DNA of 64,000 bases, taken from positions 1,858,832-1,922,831 of the forward strand of contig NZ_FSRA01000001.1 in NCBI RefSeq assembly GCF_900129465.1, given 5' to 3'. Made by a program: the position numbers and the translations under genes. The DNA is from Chitinophaga niabensis (GTDB lineage: Bacteria; Bacteroidota; Bacteroidia; Chitinophagales; Chitinophagaceae). Shown here piece after piece: positions 44,575 through 52,993 of this stretch (positions are counted from its first letter, which is position 1; the number at the start of each line of letters is the position of its first letter). Under the pieces are notes generated by a model that was given only the letters and a program-made list of their open reading frames with translations, did no database searches and had not been told where the DNA came from.

Positions 44575-47500
44575 TTACTCCTCTTCGTCAGTTACTCTCA
44601 AACCAGTTCTCCCCGTCATTTTCTCCTGCAAATGCTGGAAGATAATAAACAGCACCGGGATGATAAAGATCCCCAATATCACACCCGTAAGCATTCCTCC
44701 TACCACACTGAAACCGATGGAATGGTTACCCAGTGCAGAAGCACCTTTAGCCCAAACCAACGGAAGCATCCCTACAATGAATGCAAACGAGGTCATGAGG
44801 ATGGGACGCAAACGAAGGTGAGAAGCTTCCAGCGCTGCTTCCAGCAATGGCTGCCCTCTTCTTCTGCGCTGTACCGCATATTCCACGATCAGGATTGCAT
44901 TCTTGGCCAGCAACCCTATCAGCATGATCAATCCCACCTGCACATAAATGTTGTTATCAATACCCGCAAAACCGATGAACAGGAATACGCCAAGGATACC
45001 TGTAGGAACGGATAAGATCACGGCAAGCGGCAGGATATAACTTTCATACTGCGCTGCCAGCAGGAAGTATACGAAGATGATACTCAGCAGGAAGATAAAG
45101 GCAGTCTGCCCGCCCGTCTTCTTTTCTTCCCTCGTCATACCCGTCCACTCATATGCATACCCTCTCGGTAATACCTGTTTGGCCGTTTCTTCAATTGCCC
45201 GGATAGCATCACCCGTACTGTAACCCGGCTTAGGTATACCATTGATGGTAACAGCATTGAACAGGTTGTTCCGTGTTACTGTTTCAGGGCCATAGGTACG
45301 TTTAAGTGTTACAATAGAATTCACCGGCACCATTTCTCCTTTATCATTCTTTGCATAAATGCCGTTAAGGGAAGCCGCATCTGTACGATACGGAACATCC
45401 GCCTGTGCCATTACACGGTAGTACTTACCAAATCTGTTAAAGTCAGAAACAAAGCTGCTACCATAGTAAGTTTGCAGTGTCTGTAATAATTCATTGAGGG
45501 ATACCCCCAACTGCATTGCCTTGGCATTATCGATCTCAATCTTATATTGCGGGTTACCGGCTGCGAAAGTGGTAAATGCAGCGGCGATCTCTTTTCTTTG
45601 CATCAAAGCCCCGATAAATGCCCAGGCATTATTGCCCAGTTGTTCCAGGCTGCCATTACTCCTGTCCTGCAGCATGAACTCAAACCCGCTCACGTTACCA
45701 AACCCTTGTATAGTGGGGAAAGTAAAGAAGAACATGTTCGCATCTTTCACCTGGCTGGCCTGTTGCGCAAAGATCCCCGCGATCTGGTTAGCATCGTCAA
45801 CATCCCCCCTTTCTCCCTGGGGTTTGATCCTCACAAACCCTGCTCCGTAAGGGGCAGCATTCGCATTGGAAATAAAGTTCAACCCTTCCACTACATAACG
45901 GTGCGCCACGGAAGGATGGTCCTTGATCAGGCTGTCTATCTTAGCCATCGCTTTATGCGTTCTTTCCAGGGAACTGCCCGGAGGTGTATTCAGGGCATAC
46001 AGGATAAAGCCCTGGTCTTCATTCGGGATGAAACCGGTAGGCGCTTTCTTCATCATCACAAAAGTAATGGCAGTGATCAGCACCAGGCCTCCTATTGCCA
46101 GCCACTTCCGGCGGAAGAGGAATTGCAGGCTGCGTACATACTTATCCGTGAGTGTTCTGAAGCTGGCATTGAATGCATTAAAGAAACGGGCACCAAATCC
46201 TTTTTTCTTACTATGCCCTTCTTCTCCTTCACCATGATGCTGGTTTTTTAAGAACAATGCGCAGAGGGCAGGACTTAAAGTAAGCGCGTTCACTGCAGAG
46301 ATCAGGATCGCAATAGCCAGTGTAAAAGCGAACTGCCTGTAGAATACTCCGGCAGGGCCTTCCATAAATCCAACCGGCACAAACACCGCCGCCATTACCA
46401 TGGTAATGGATACGATAGCGCCCGAGATCTCACTCATGGATTGTACTGTTGCCTTCCTGGCATTCAATCCCGTTCGTTCCATTTTAGAGTGCACCGCTTC
46501 CACCACCACAATCGCGTCGTCCACTACGATACCGATGGCCAGTACAAGTGCGAATAAAGTAAGCAGGTTGATGGTAAAGCCGAACAACTGCATAAAGAAG
46601 AAAGTACCAATGATAGCCACAGGTACTGCAATAGCAGGGATCAGCGTTGAGCGGAAGTCCTGCAGGAAGATGAACACTACAATAAATACCAGTACGAATG
46701 CCACCACCAGTGTTTCTACTACCTGGTGAATAGAAGCATCCAGGAATTCTTTGGTATTATACATCACCGTGGTCTTGATCCCTTTCGGTAACACCGCTTT
46801 GAACTCTTCCAGCTGCCGTTCAGCTTCTGTGAGGATATCATTTGCATTGGAGCCTGCTGTCTGGAACACCGCAAAACCGGATGTAGGCCCGCCATCCAGC
46901 TTACCATAAGAAGAGTAGGTAGATGTGCCAAATTCCACCCTGGCCACATCTTTCAGCCGAAGCATGGAACCATCAGCATTCGCTTTAATGATGATATTCT
47001 CATAATCTTCGTTACTATTCAGTTTCCCTTTATACTTCAACACATATTCAAACACCTCCGAACTGGCTTCCCCAAACCGGCCGGGCGCGGCTTCCTGGCT
47101 TTGCGCCTTCACCGCATTCGTTACATCACTGGGAGAAAGATTGTTCGCCGCCAGCCTGTCCGGCTTCAGCCAGATACGCATGGAATAATCCTTGGAACCA
47201 AAGATCTGCGCCTGTGCAACCCCTGGTATACGCTGGATCTGGGGGATCAGGTTAATCTTGATATAGTTATGCAGGAACACGTCATCATATCGTTTATCCT
47301 CACTGGATAAGGCTACGAACATGATAATACTGTTCTGTTGCTTTTGCGTGGAAATACCACCCTGTATCACTTCCTGCGGTATCTGGCTGATGGCTTTGGA
47401 TACCCGGTTCTGCACGTTCACCGCAGCAATATCGGGGTCAGTACCCTGCTTGAAATACACCGTAAGTGATAAAGTACCATCGTTGTTGGAGTTGGAGGTC

Positions 47501-47733
47501 ATGTACGTCATGTTCTCCACCCCGTTGATGGATTCTTCCAGTGGCACGGCCACGGAACGGGCTACTACTTCAGCATTCGCACCGGGGTATACTGCTGTTA
47601 CCAATACACTGGGAGGAGCAATATCGGGGAACAAAGTAATGGGTAAAGAGAAGAGCGACAATGCGCCCAATAAAAGCAAAATGATAGAGACCACCGTAGA
47701 TAGTACCGGCCTGTCTATGAACTTTTTTAACAT
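44575..47733 (-). CDS. RND efflux transporter permease (HAE1/AcrB type)
   Basis: The 1052-residue protein has the RND layout: first helix with FIDRPVLSTVVSIILLLLGALSLFSLPI, the porter domain, TM2-6 with the proton-relay aspartates in GIVVDDAIVVVEAVH (about residues 400-415), a second large loop and TM8-12 ending in LPLVWAKGASALGNHSIGFSVVGGML. Length and YPGANAEVVARSVAVPLEESINGVENMTYM identify the HAE1 multidrug subclass. It pumps drugs or lipophilic compounds using the proton gradient, with the adaptor encoded 22 bp upstream. No outer-membrane channel gene is present. Confidence 0.95.
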   Translation of the reverse strand: MLKKFIDRPVLSTVVSIILLLLGALSLFSLPITLFPDIAPPSVLVTAVYPGANAEVVARSVAVPLEESINGVENMTYMTSNSNNDGTLSLTVYFKQGTDPDIAAVNVQNRVSKAISQIPQEVIQGGISTQKQQNSIIMFVALSSEDKRYDDVFLHNYIKINLIPQIQRIPGVAQAQIFGSKDYSMRIWLKPDRLAANNLSPSDVTNAVKAQSQEAAPGRFGEASSEVFEYVLKYKGKLNSNEDYENIIIKANADGSMLRLKDVARVEFGTSTYSSYGKLDGGPTSGFAVFQTAGSNANDILTEAERQLEEFKAVLPKGIKTTVMYNTKEFLDASIHQVVETLVVAFVLVFIVVFIFLQDFRSTLIPAIAVPVAIIGTFFFMQLFGFTINLLTLFALVLAIGIVVDDAIVVVEAVHSKMERTGLNARKATVQSMSEISGAIVSITMVMAAVFVPVGFMEGPAGVFYRQFAFTLAIAILISAVNALTLSPALCALFLKNQHHGEGEEGHSKKKGFGARFFNAFNASFRTLTDKYVRSLQFLFRRKWLAIGGLVLITAITFVMMKKAPTGFIPNEDQGFILYALNTPPGSSLERTHKAMAKIDSLIKDHPSVAHRYVVEGLNFISNANAAPYGAGFVRIKPQGERGDVDDANQIAGIFAQQASQVKDANMFFFTFPTIQGFGNVSGFEFMLQDRSNGSLEQLGNNAWAFIGALMQRKEIAAAFTTFAAGNPQYKIEIDNAKAMQLGVSLNELLQTLQTYYGSSFVSDFNRFGKYYRVMAQADVPYRTDAASLNGIYAKNDKGEMVPVNSIVTLKRTYGPETVTRNNLFNAVTINGIPKPGYSTGDAIRAIEETAKQVLPRGYAYEWTGMTREEKKTGGQTAFIFLLSIIFVYFLLAAQYESYILPLAVILSVPTGILGVFLFIGFAGIDNNIYVQVGLIMLIGLLAKNAILIVEYAVQRRRRGQPLLEAALEASHLRLRPILMTSFAFIVGMLPLVWAKGASALGNHSIGFSVVGGMLTGVILGIFIIPVLFIIFQHLQEKMTGRTGLRVTDEEE

Positions 47734-47755
47734 AAAAGCATGGTTTTATAGAAAC

Positions 47756-48895
47756 TCAGTTAAGCGGATTTGCCTTCAACAGGCTGTCCGCTGATAATAG
47801 CTGTGGAGTGATCACAGCGCCTTCCTGTAGGTTACCTGTTCCCGCCAGCACAATTTTGCCGCCAGCAGGAATGCCATTGTCAACATAATAATAACCGGAT
47901 GTTTTGCCCAATACATGAATAGCTTTACGGGTCACTTTATTACTGTCCGTTACAGCATAAACAAATACCTGGTCCTGCATCTCGAAAGTGGCTTCCTGCG
48001 GAATAATAAGGGCGGAGGATAAGGTATGCGTGATCCTCACTTTACCTGTACTGCCCGTGCGTACAGTAGCACCGGGATTAGGGAAAATGGCCCTGAAGCT
48101 GATACCACCCATTGTTTTGTCGAACTGCCCCTCTACGATCTCAATCCTTCCTTTCTGCGCATAAACGCTGTTATCCGCCATGATCAGTTCTACCTGTGGC
48201 ACTTGTTTGATCTTTTGTTCAATGGTGCTACCGGCGTATTTGTTTTTAAAGGCAATGAAATCCGGTTCGCTCATGGTGAAGTAGGCGTATATTTCATTCA
48301 CATCGGACAATACCGTTAGAGGGGCTGCTTCACCTTTGCCAACAAGGCTTCCCGTCTTAAAAGGGATCCTTCCTACATATCCGTTCACCGGCGCAGTGAT
48401 CAAAGTAAATCCCATGTTGATGCTGGCACTCCCAGCCATGGCCTTTGCCCTGGATACGGAAGCTTTTGCTGCTTCATAATCTGCCTGTGCCGTTTTTAAT
48501 TGCAGATCAGAAACCACATTGTTCTTCACCAGCGGTGCCAGGCGTTCTATTTCCACCTGTGCTTTTTGCATATTGGCTTCAGCCGCTTGCAGACCAGATC
48601 TTGTATTATTGGATTGCTCCGCATACACCCGGTCATTTATTTTGAACAGGGGCTGGCCGGCTTTAACGTAAGCACCTTCATCCACATATATTTTTTCGAG
48701 GTAACCATCCACTTGCGGGCGAATGTCTACATTCAAAGTACCTTCCAGGTTAGCGGAAAAATCCTGGTAGGTATTTGCCGGAGCGGACACAACTGATATA
48801 ACAGGCAGTTGAACCGGCGGCGGAGCTGTTGCTGCGGGTTTTTGTGCACAGCTGTACAGCAAAACCAACAGACTTAGAGGAGAGAATAAACGCAT
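47756..48895 (-). CDS. RND efflux periplasmic adaptor lipoprotein
   Basis: The 379-residue product begins at ATG 48895 (MRLFSPLSLLVLLYSC), giving a lipobox LYSC; the longer frame adds a non-conserved 30-residue stretch. Adaptor motifs: DIRPQVDGYLEKIYVDEGAYVKAGQPLFKIND (lipoyl half), a helical hairpin (residues about 90-150), then AKAMAGSASINMGFTLITAPVNGYVGRIPFKTGSLV and beta-barrel and membrane-proximal domains. It links the RND pump to an outer-membrane channel that must be encoded elsewhere. Confidence 0.93.
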   Translation of the reverse strand: MRLFSPLSLLVLLYSCAQKPAATAPPPVQLPVISVVSAPANTYQDFSANLEGTLNVDIRPQVDGYLEKIYVDEGAYVKAGQPLFKINDRVYAEQSNNTRSGLQAAEANMQKAQVEIERLAPLVKNNVVSDLQLKTAQADYEAAKASVSRAKAMAGSASINMGFTLITAPVNGYVGRIPFKTGSLVGKGEAAPLTVLSDVNEIYAYFTMSEPDFIAFKNKYAGSTIEQKIKQVPQVELIMADNSVYAQKGRIEIVEGQFDKTMGGISFRAIFPNPGATVRTGSTGKVRITHTLSSALIIPQEATFEMQDQVFVYAVTDSNKVTRKAIHVLGKTSGYYYVDNGIPAGGKIVLAGTGNLQEGAVITPQLLSADSLLKANPLN

Positions 48896-49096
48896 ATAGT
48901 GTGTATTATTAAAAGCTTCTGAACAGGCAATGCGGATCCGTTTCACAGTTTCCCTGTGAAATGACACAACGCGCATAGCGCACAAAATTTAATTAGCGAT
49001 CAGGTGTGGGCGATAACAATCAGAAGATGTAAAAAACACCTTGCGTTAGAGGTTGTAAATTGACAGGACAATAATTAACTTATGTAAATCAGGGCA

Positions 49097-49130
49097 CAAA
49101 TATAAAATAGATATATCGAAATCTATCGAT
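49097..49130 (-). promoter_or_regulatory. Candidate promoter and operator of the RND operon
   Basis: The minus strand contains TATATTTG (49097-49104), an exact TAnnTTTG -7 match. Just upstream is the inverted repeat ATCGATAGATTTCGAT (49115-49130), placed where a repressor would block the promoter. No TTG is found at the exact -33 distance. The 357-bp gap 48896-49252 is otherwise AT-rich with no gene. Confidence 0.35.
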
Positions 49131-49252
49131 TTATTTTTCTAAAATGCCAATTTTATGACGAATCGCGTTTGTCAGGGGATGAAATGAGTATTAAAAAAGA
49201 GATGGGGCTGGTATAATCTTTGATGCGTGTTTTACATTAATACACCAGCAGT

Positions 49253-49660
49253 ATGGATATAAAAAGTACCGTCATTTGTTTACCCATCCACAATATGGAT
49301 AAAACATTAGCATTCTATCAAAACGCATTTCTTATTTCTGACATTCAGATAGAAGATGGAATAATTATGCTTGAGTTTCCAAAGCTCTCTTTATTTCTTA
49401 TGAAAAAAGATGCTTTTGAAGCTTACAGCAAAAAGGCGGGCCGGGGAGCCCAGTTTCCAAATGGCAATAGCGGAATGATCATTAGCTGCGCGATGACATC
49501 CAGGGAAGAGATAGATACGATCTTAGAGAATGCGACTGATTATGGCGGCAGTGTAACCGGCAAGGCTTTTATAGATGAAAGTTATGGTGGCTACACCGGG
49601 TATGTTGCTGATCCTGATGGTCATCTTTGGGAGCTGGTATATCCACAACAGCAATCATAA
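49253..49660 (+). CDS. VOC (glyoxalase/dioxygenase superfamily) protein
   Basis: The 135-residue protein has the paired betaalphabetabetabeta modules of the VOC superfamily: ICLPIHNMDKTLAFYQNAFL and IMLEFPKLSLFLMKKDAF, then SCAMTSREEIDTILENATDYGGSVTGKAF and GYTGYVADPDGHLWELVY. The final Glu in HLWELVY fits a metal ligand. Activities range from glyoxalase to antibiotic binding or ring-cleaving dioxygenase. It is the first gene of an AT-rich patch and lies tail to tail with the oxidoreductase (6-bp overlap). Confidence 0.88.
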   Translation: MDIKSTVICLPIHNMDKTLAFYQNAFLISDIQIEDGIIMLEFPKLSLFLMKKDAFEAYSKKAGRGAQFPNGNSGMIISCAMTSREEIDTILENATDYGGSVTGKAFIDESYGGYTGYVADPDGHLWELVYPQQQS

Positions 49661-50185
49661 CGCTTCAATAAAAGAAATATAATCCTTCGCGTTTTCTGCT
49701 ATTCTTTCTTCAGTAGCGTAATGCTCTGATCCATAAAAGGCAAAGAAATGCCTGTAATCCGCTTTCACATATTGGAAAGTGATTTCAAATGGTGTTGTCA
49801 GCTGCTGCAATGTGTATTTATAACGCCCGGTAGCCCGGTAATCCACCTCATCAATCCCGGCTGTAATACCCAACGCGATTTTTTTGTGTTGTAAATGATA
49901 ATTGCTGTTAGATCCATAAGCCCACCCATGCGTCAACACTTCGTCCAGCCATTTCTTGAAAAAGGGCGGGCAGTTAAACCAGTAGAAAGGGAACTGAAAG
50001 ATGATCTTATCATGCGCTTCTATCAGGTGTTGTTCCTTTTCTATATCTATTTTCTCATCCGGATATAAACGGTGCAGATCATGTACCAGGTACTTGTCGG
50101 GGAACTTCTCCAATTCCTGGATCCAGCGTTTGTTTATAAGGGAACTTTTGAGATCCGGGTGTATGATTACTACTAATGTTTTCAT
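49655..50185 (-). CDS. NAD(P)H-dependent oxidoreductase (flavodoxin-like, KefF/MdaB type)
   Basis: The 176-residue protein shows the flavodoxin-like fold of quinone reductases: VIIHPDLKSSLINKRWIQEL, then IDIEKEQHLIEAHDKIIFQFPFYWFNCPPFFKKWLDEVLTHGWAYG, the FMN/quinone-site signature of the NQO1/KefF/MdaB family, and KIALGITAGID. It likely reduces quinones or other electrophiles with two electrons. It is divergent from an HxlR regulator across 75 bp, the usual arrangement for control by that regulator. Confidence 0.9.
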   Translation of the reverse strand: MKTLVVIIHPDLKSSLINKRWIQELEKFPDKYLVHDLHRLYPDEKIDIEKEQHLIEAHDKIIFQFPFYWFNCPPFFKKWLDEVLTHGWAYGSNSNYHLQHKKIALGITAGIDEVDYRATGRYKYTLQQLTTPFEITFQYVKADYRHFFAFYGSEHYATEERIAENAKDYISFIEAL

Positions 50186-50260
50186 AGCAGCAAAATAAGA
50201 TCATAAATGCCTAATCTGTAACTTAGCACCCAATTGTATGCTACTATCAAAAATGTAACT

Positions 50261-50629
50261 ATGAGTAAGATAAAAGGTACTTCCACCCATAACGAAAACA
50301 AGCGGCATCTTATATCAGAGTGTATAGAAGTATATGCAGCATCTCTTATTGGCGGGCAGTGGACTTTACATATATGGTTCTATTTAATAAACGGCAAAAA
50401 GCGTTTTGGAGAGCTGAAAAAGCATCTTCCTAATGTTACTGAGCGGATGCTGACCTTACATTTACGGAAAATGGAGAAGAATAACCTGGTAAAAAGAACG
50501 GTGTATCCGGAGGTGCCGCTTCGTGTGGAATATGAGTTAACGAAAAGTGGTAAAGCATTGAAAGTGCTTTTTAAACACCTGGCAAAGTGGGGAGAACAGC
50601 ATAAGGAATTTGAAAGTACTCTTAGCTAA
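50261..50629 (+). CDS. HxlR family transcriptional regulator
   Basis: The 122-residue winged-helix protein begins at ATG 50261 and has the family core IGGQWTLHIWFYLINGKKRFGELKKHLPNVTERMLTLHLRKMEKNNLVKRTVYPEVPLRVEYELTKSGKAL. Its only cysteine, Cys21, precedes the core with the same spacing (13 residues to Trp) as the conserved cysteine of HxlR proteins such as YodB, which senses quinones or oxidants. It probably represses the divergent oxidoreductase. Confidence 0.92.
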   Translation: MSKIKGTSTHNENKRHLISECIEVYAASLIGGQWTLHIWFYLINGKKRFGELKKHLPNVTERMLTLHLRKMEKNNLVKRTVYPEVPLRVEYELTKSGKALKVLFKHLAKWGEQHKEFESTLS

Positions 50630-51044
50630 TGCGTTTCATTCCCTGCCATATACCAGCCCTGATCATGTTGCCGTAACCATCATCTGGTAAAAAGTGCGTG
50701 AAAGAATTAGCCAGTTCATAATGCTTAAGCGCATTGGCGTGGTTCCCCAGGTCTTCATAACATTTAGCCACGTTCAGATACAGAGAAGGATAAGTACTTT
50801 TCACAGTGTCGTCGTCAATATTTAAAGCCAGTTGCAAAGCAATTTCATCCCACTTCAATTTATCTGCCACGCTGTTTTGGTGACGGGCAATATAATGAGC
50901 AGCTGTAAATTTATCAGTGTTATTGTTGGCCACATCCAATGCTTGTTGAAAAAGCAGTAAAGCAGCTGAGGGTTGCCCCTGCCCTTCCAGCTCCATCCCC
51001 TGAATGCAAAGCTGTATGGTTTTACTATCCTGGTTAAATTCCAT
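50622..51044 (-). CDS. TPR-like protein of unknown function
   Basis: The 140-residue product starts at ATG 51044 (MEFNQDSK); a longer frame adds non-conserved residues. It contains helical repeats: ALLLFQQALDVANNNTDKFTAAHYIARHQ, DEIALQLALNIDDD and LYLNVAKCYEDLGNHANALKHYELANSF, like tetratricopeptide repeats. It probably binds another protein. It overlaps the HxlR gene tail to tail by 8 bp. Confidence 0.7.
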   Translation of the reverse strand: MEFNQDSKTIQLCIQGMELEGQGQPSAALLLFQQALDVANNNTDKFTAAHYIARHQNSVADKLKWDEIALQLALNIDDDTVKSTYPSLYLNVAKCYEDLGNHANALKHYELANSFTHFLPDDGYGNMIRAGIWQGMKRIS

Positions 51045-51152
51045 AAACTGGTGCGAAAATACAATTATCGAAAAGGTTATCAAGCCTACCTGTTCATCTT
51101 TTGTGTATTTTACAACATTTTCTTTCAAAGGATAACACTAAAACAAAATCCG

Positions 51153-51542
51153 GTGAAAATCAGAACCCTCGTTGAACTATATTCTCTCCTTCCTGAAGAC
51201 GAAAAATTAATTGTAGATGTGTTACGGCAAATAATTATTGAAACACTTCCTGAATACTGCCGGGAGAAAATATCATATAATGTTCCTTTCTTTTATGGCA
51301 ACAAAGGGATCTGTATCATCTGGCCCTCAACTATCCCCAGGGGCGGTATCAAAAAAGGAGTTCTTTTAGGTTTTTGGTATGGTCACAAATTAATGGACGA
51401 TGATTGCTTTCTATCGCATGGAACAAACAAGCAAATTTTTTATAAGATCTACCAGGCCCCGGAAGAAATTGATGAAAATCCGATAAAAAAACTTTTAAAA
51501 GAAGCGGTCAGGTTGGATAGCACCTTCAAAAAGATACCTTAA
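51153..51542 (+). CDS. DUF1801 protein
   Basis: The 129-residue product begins with GTG 51153 (VKIRTLVELYSLLPEDEKLIVDVLRQIIIETLPEYCREKISYNVPFFYGNKGICIIWPS). The LPEYCREKISYNVPFF phrase is the signature of DUF1801/YdhG-like proteins, which have a uterine/iron-chaperone-like fold of unclear role. An upstream in-frame extension overlaps the TPR gene and is unlikely. Confidence 0.75.
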   Translation: MKIRTLVELYSLLPEDEKLIVDVLRQIIIETLPEYCREKISYNVPFFYGNKGICIIWPSTIPRGGIKKGVLLGFWYGHKLMDDDCFLSHGTNKQIFYKIYQAPEEIDENPIKKLLKEAVRLDSTFKKIP

Positions 51543-51648
51543 ACCGTCAGGATATGTGACCATGGAAAGCGTTGAAAGGTTACTTTCAATCTGTTTTAAT
51601 TGATCTGCAAAAAATGTGGGGAAATAGAGGTGAGATGTGTATTATGCA

Positions 51649-51676
51649 AAAAGGCATGACGCTTGTCATGCCTTTT
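51649..51676 (-). terminator. Terminator after tRNA-Arg
   Basis: aaaaggcatgac/gtcatgcctttt 12-bp stem directly beyond the tRNA 3' end, with a T tract on the minus strand. Confidence 0.9.
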
Positions 51677-51677
51677 G

Positions 51678-51751
51678 TGACCCTGTCAGGATTCAAACCT
51701 GAAACCTTCTCATCCGTAGTGAGATGCTCTATTCAGTTGAGCTACAGAGCC
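51678..51751 (-). tRNA. tRNA-Arg (anticodon ACG)
   Basis: The minus strand folds into a complete 74-nt cloverleaf. The acceptor stem GGCTCTG pairs with CAGGGTC (two G-T pairs), the anticodon stem TCTCA pairs with TGAGA around the loop CTACGGA giving anticodon ACG, and the T arm has GGTTTGAATCC. The 3' end is A73 with no encoded CCA, as usual in Bacteroidota. It decodes CGU, CGC and CGA after A34-to-I editing. Confidence 0.95.
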
Positions 51752-51879
51752 GTTTGTATTGTGTTGAACGGGATGCAAATGTAGGTAGTTTTTTCATTTC
51801 TGCAAATATTTCTGCCAAATTTCCTGCAAATTATTTTTAAAAATTTACTTTTGGCCTATCATATAAAACGCTGAAACCC

Positions 51880-52353
51880 GTGAAAATACAGCTCTGGAGC
51901 ATAGGCAAAGATAATGACGCCTACATTAGTGAAGGCATTAAAATCTTTCAAAAAAGATTACAGCATTACACCGATTTCGATATTAAATTAATTCCGACTG
52001 TAAAACAGGCTGCCAGTCTTTCCATTCCGGAACTGAAAAAACAGGAAGGAAAAATGATCCTGGACCTCCTGCAGCCGCAGGACTATTTACTTGCCCTCGA
52101 CGAGAGAGGAAAAACGATGACAACCGTACAATTGGCCGATTTCCTCCAGCAAAGGAACAATGCCGGCACCCGGCAGCTGATCATCCTGATAGGTGGCGCT
52201 TTCGGGCTGGATACCGCCGTTTTGCAGCGTGCCCAGCAGCAATTATCCCTTTCTTCCCTTACCTTTCCCCATCAGTTGGTGCGTTTGATCGTAACAGAAC
52301 AACTTTACCGGGCATATACCGTGCTCAACAACGAGAAATATCATCACCAATGA
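51880..52353 (+). CDS. rlmH: 23S rRNA (pseudouridine1915-N3)-methyltransferase RlmH
   Basis: The 157-residue SPOUT methyltransferase modifies pseudouridine 1915 in helix 69 of 23S rRNA. Start is GTG 51880 (MKIQLWSIGK). Motifs: LDERGKTMTTVQLADFLQQ and the knotted SAM site IILIGGAFGLDTAVLQRA, LSSLTFPHQLVRLIVTEQLYRAYTVLNNEKYHH. TACTTTTG at 51846-51853 is a likely -7 promoter box with a 26-nt leader. Confidence 0.95.
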   Translation: MKIQLWSIGKDNDAYISEGIKIFQKRLQHYTDFDIKLIPTVKQAASLSIPELKKQEGKMILDLLQPQDYLLALDERGKTMTTVQLADFLQQRNNAGTRQLIILIGGAFGLDTAVLQRAQQQLSLSSLTFPHQLVRLIVTEQLYRAYTVLNNEKYHHQ

Positions 52354-52371
52354 CTATTTTTACAACTTAAC
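52354..52371 (+). promoter_or_regulatory. Promoter-like 18-mer before the rhomboid gene
   Basis: Identical 18 bases to 12641-12658 upstream of manA, containing TATTTTTA, ending 10 nt before the rhomboid ATG. Confidence 0.4.
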
Positions 52372-52381
52372 CGGGGAATTT

Positions 52382-52993
52382 ATGGCAATCAGCATAACAC
52401 TTATCATTATCATCTTTACCTGTATCGTTTCTATCACCTCCTTCAACAGACCCGATCAGATAGATAAATTGAGTTTCTGGCCCTATATGATCAATGAACG
52501 CAAGGAATGGTACCGTTTCATTACTTCGGGTTTTGTGCATAGTGATTTCATGCATCTTGGCTTTAACATGCTTACACTTTGGTTCTTTGGCAATGCCATG
52601 GAACAATATTTCCAGCTTTATTTCGGGAGTAAGTTCTTCTTTGTACTGTTATATGTATTGGGACTGATCTTACCGGATATCTCTTCTTATTTCAGGCAAA
52701 AAGATAATATTTCTTACCGTGCTATCGGCGCTTCCGGTGCCGTATCCGCAGTACTGTTCTCTATCATTATCTTTGATCCATGGATGATGATCCAGGTGTT
52801 CTTTATTCCGCTTCCTGCCATCGTTTTTGGGGTATTGTACCTTGCCTACTCCTGGTATATGGCCAAAAGAGGCGGCGATAACATCGGGCACGACGTACAC
52901 TTCTGGGGAGCTGTACTAGGCCTGGTATTCCCTATTGTACTAAAACCTGAACTGGGGCTGTTGTTTATCGACAGGCTCCTAAGCAAGTTCTAA
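52382..52993 (+). CDS. Rhomboid intramembrane serine protease
   Basis: The 203-residue protein has six transmembrane helices. The catalytic dyad is clear: Ser118 in GASGAVSAVLF and His173 in GHDVHFWGAVLG, with the L1 loop feature HSDFMHLGFNM (residues 53-63) that stabilises the fold. It cleaves membrane proteins within helices; the substrate is unknown. Its stop overlaps tilS by 15 bp tail to tail. Confidence 0.93.
   Translation: MAISITLIIIIFTCIVSITSFNRPDQIDKLSFWPYMINERKEWYRFITSGFVHSDFMHLGFNMLTLWFFGNAMEQYFQLYFGSKFFFVLLYVLGLILPDISSYFRQKDNISYRAIGASGAVSAVLFSIIIFDPWMMIQVFFIPLPAIVFGVLYLAYSWYMAKRGGDNIGHDVHFWGAVLGLVFPIVLKPELGLLFIDRLLSKF

Noticed and set aside
48896..51650. Integrated mobile element next to tRNA-Arg
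   Set aside because: No integrase, transposase, or duplicated tRNA end was seen; kept only as a composition-based finding.
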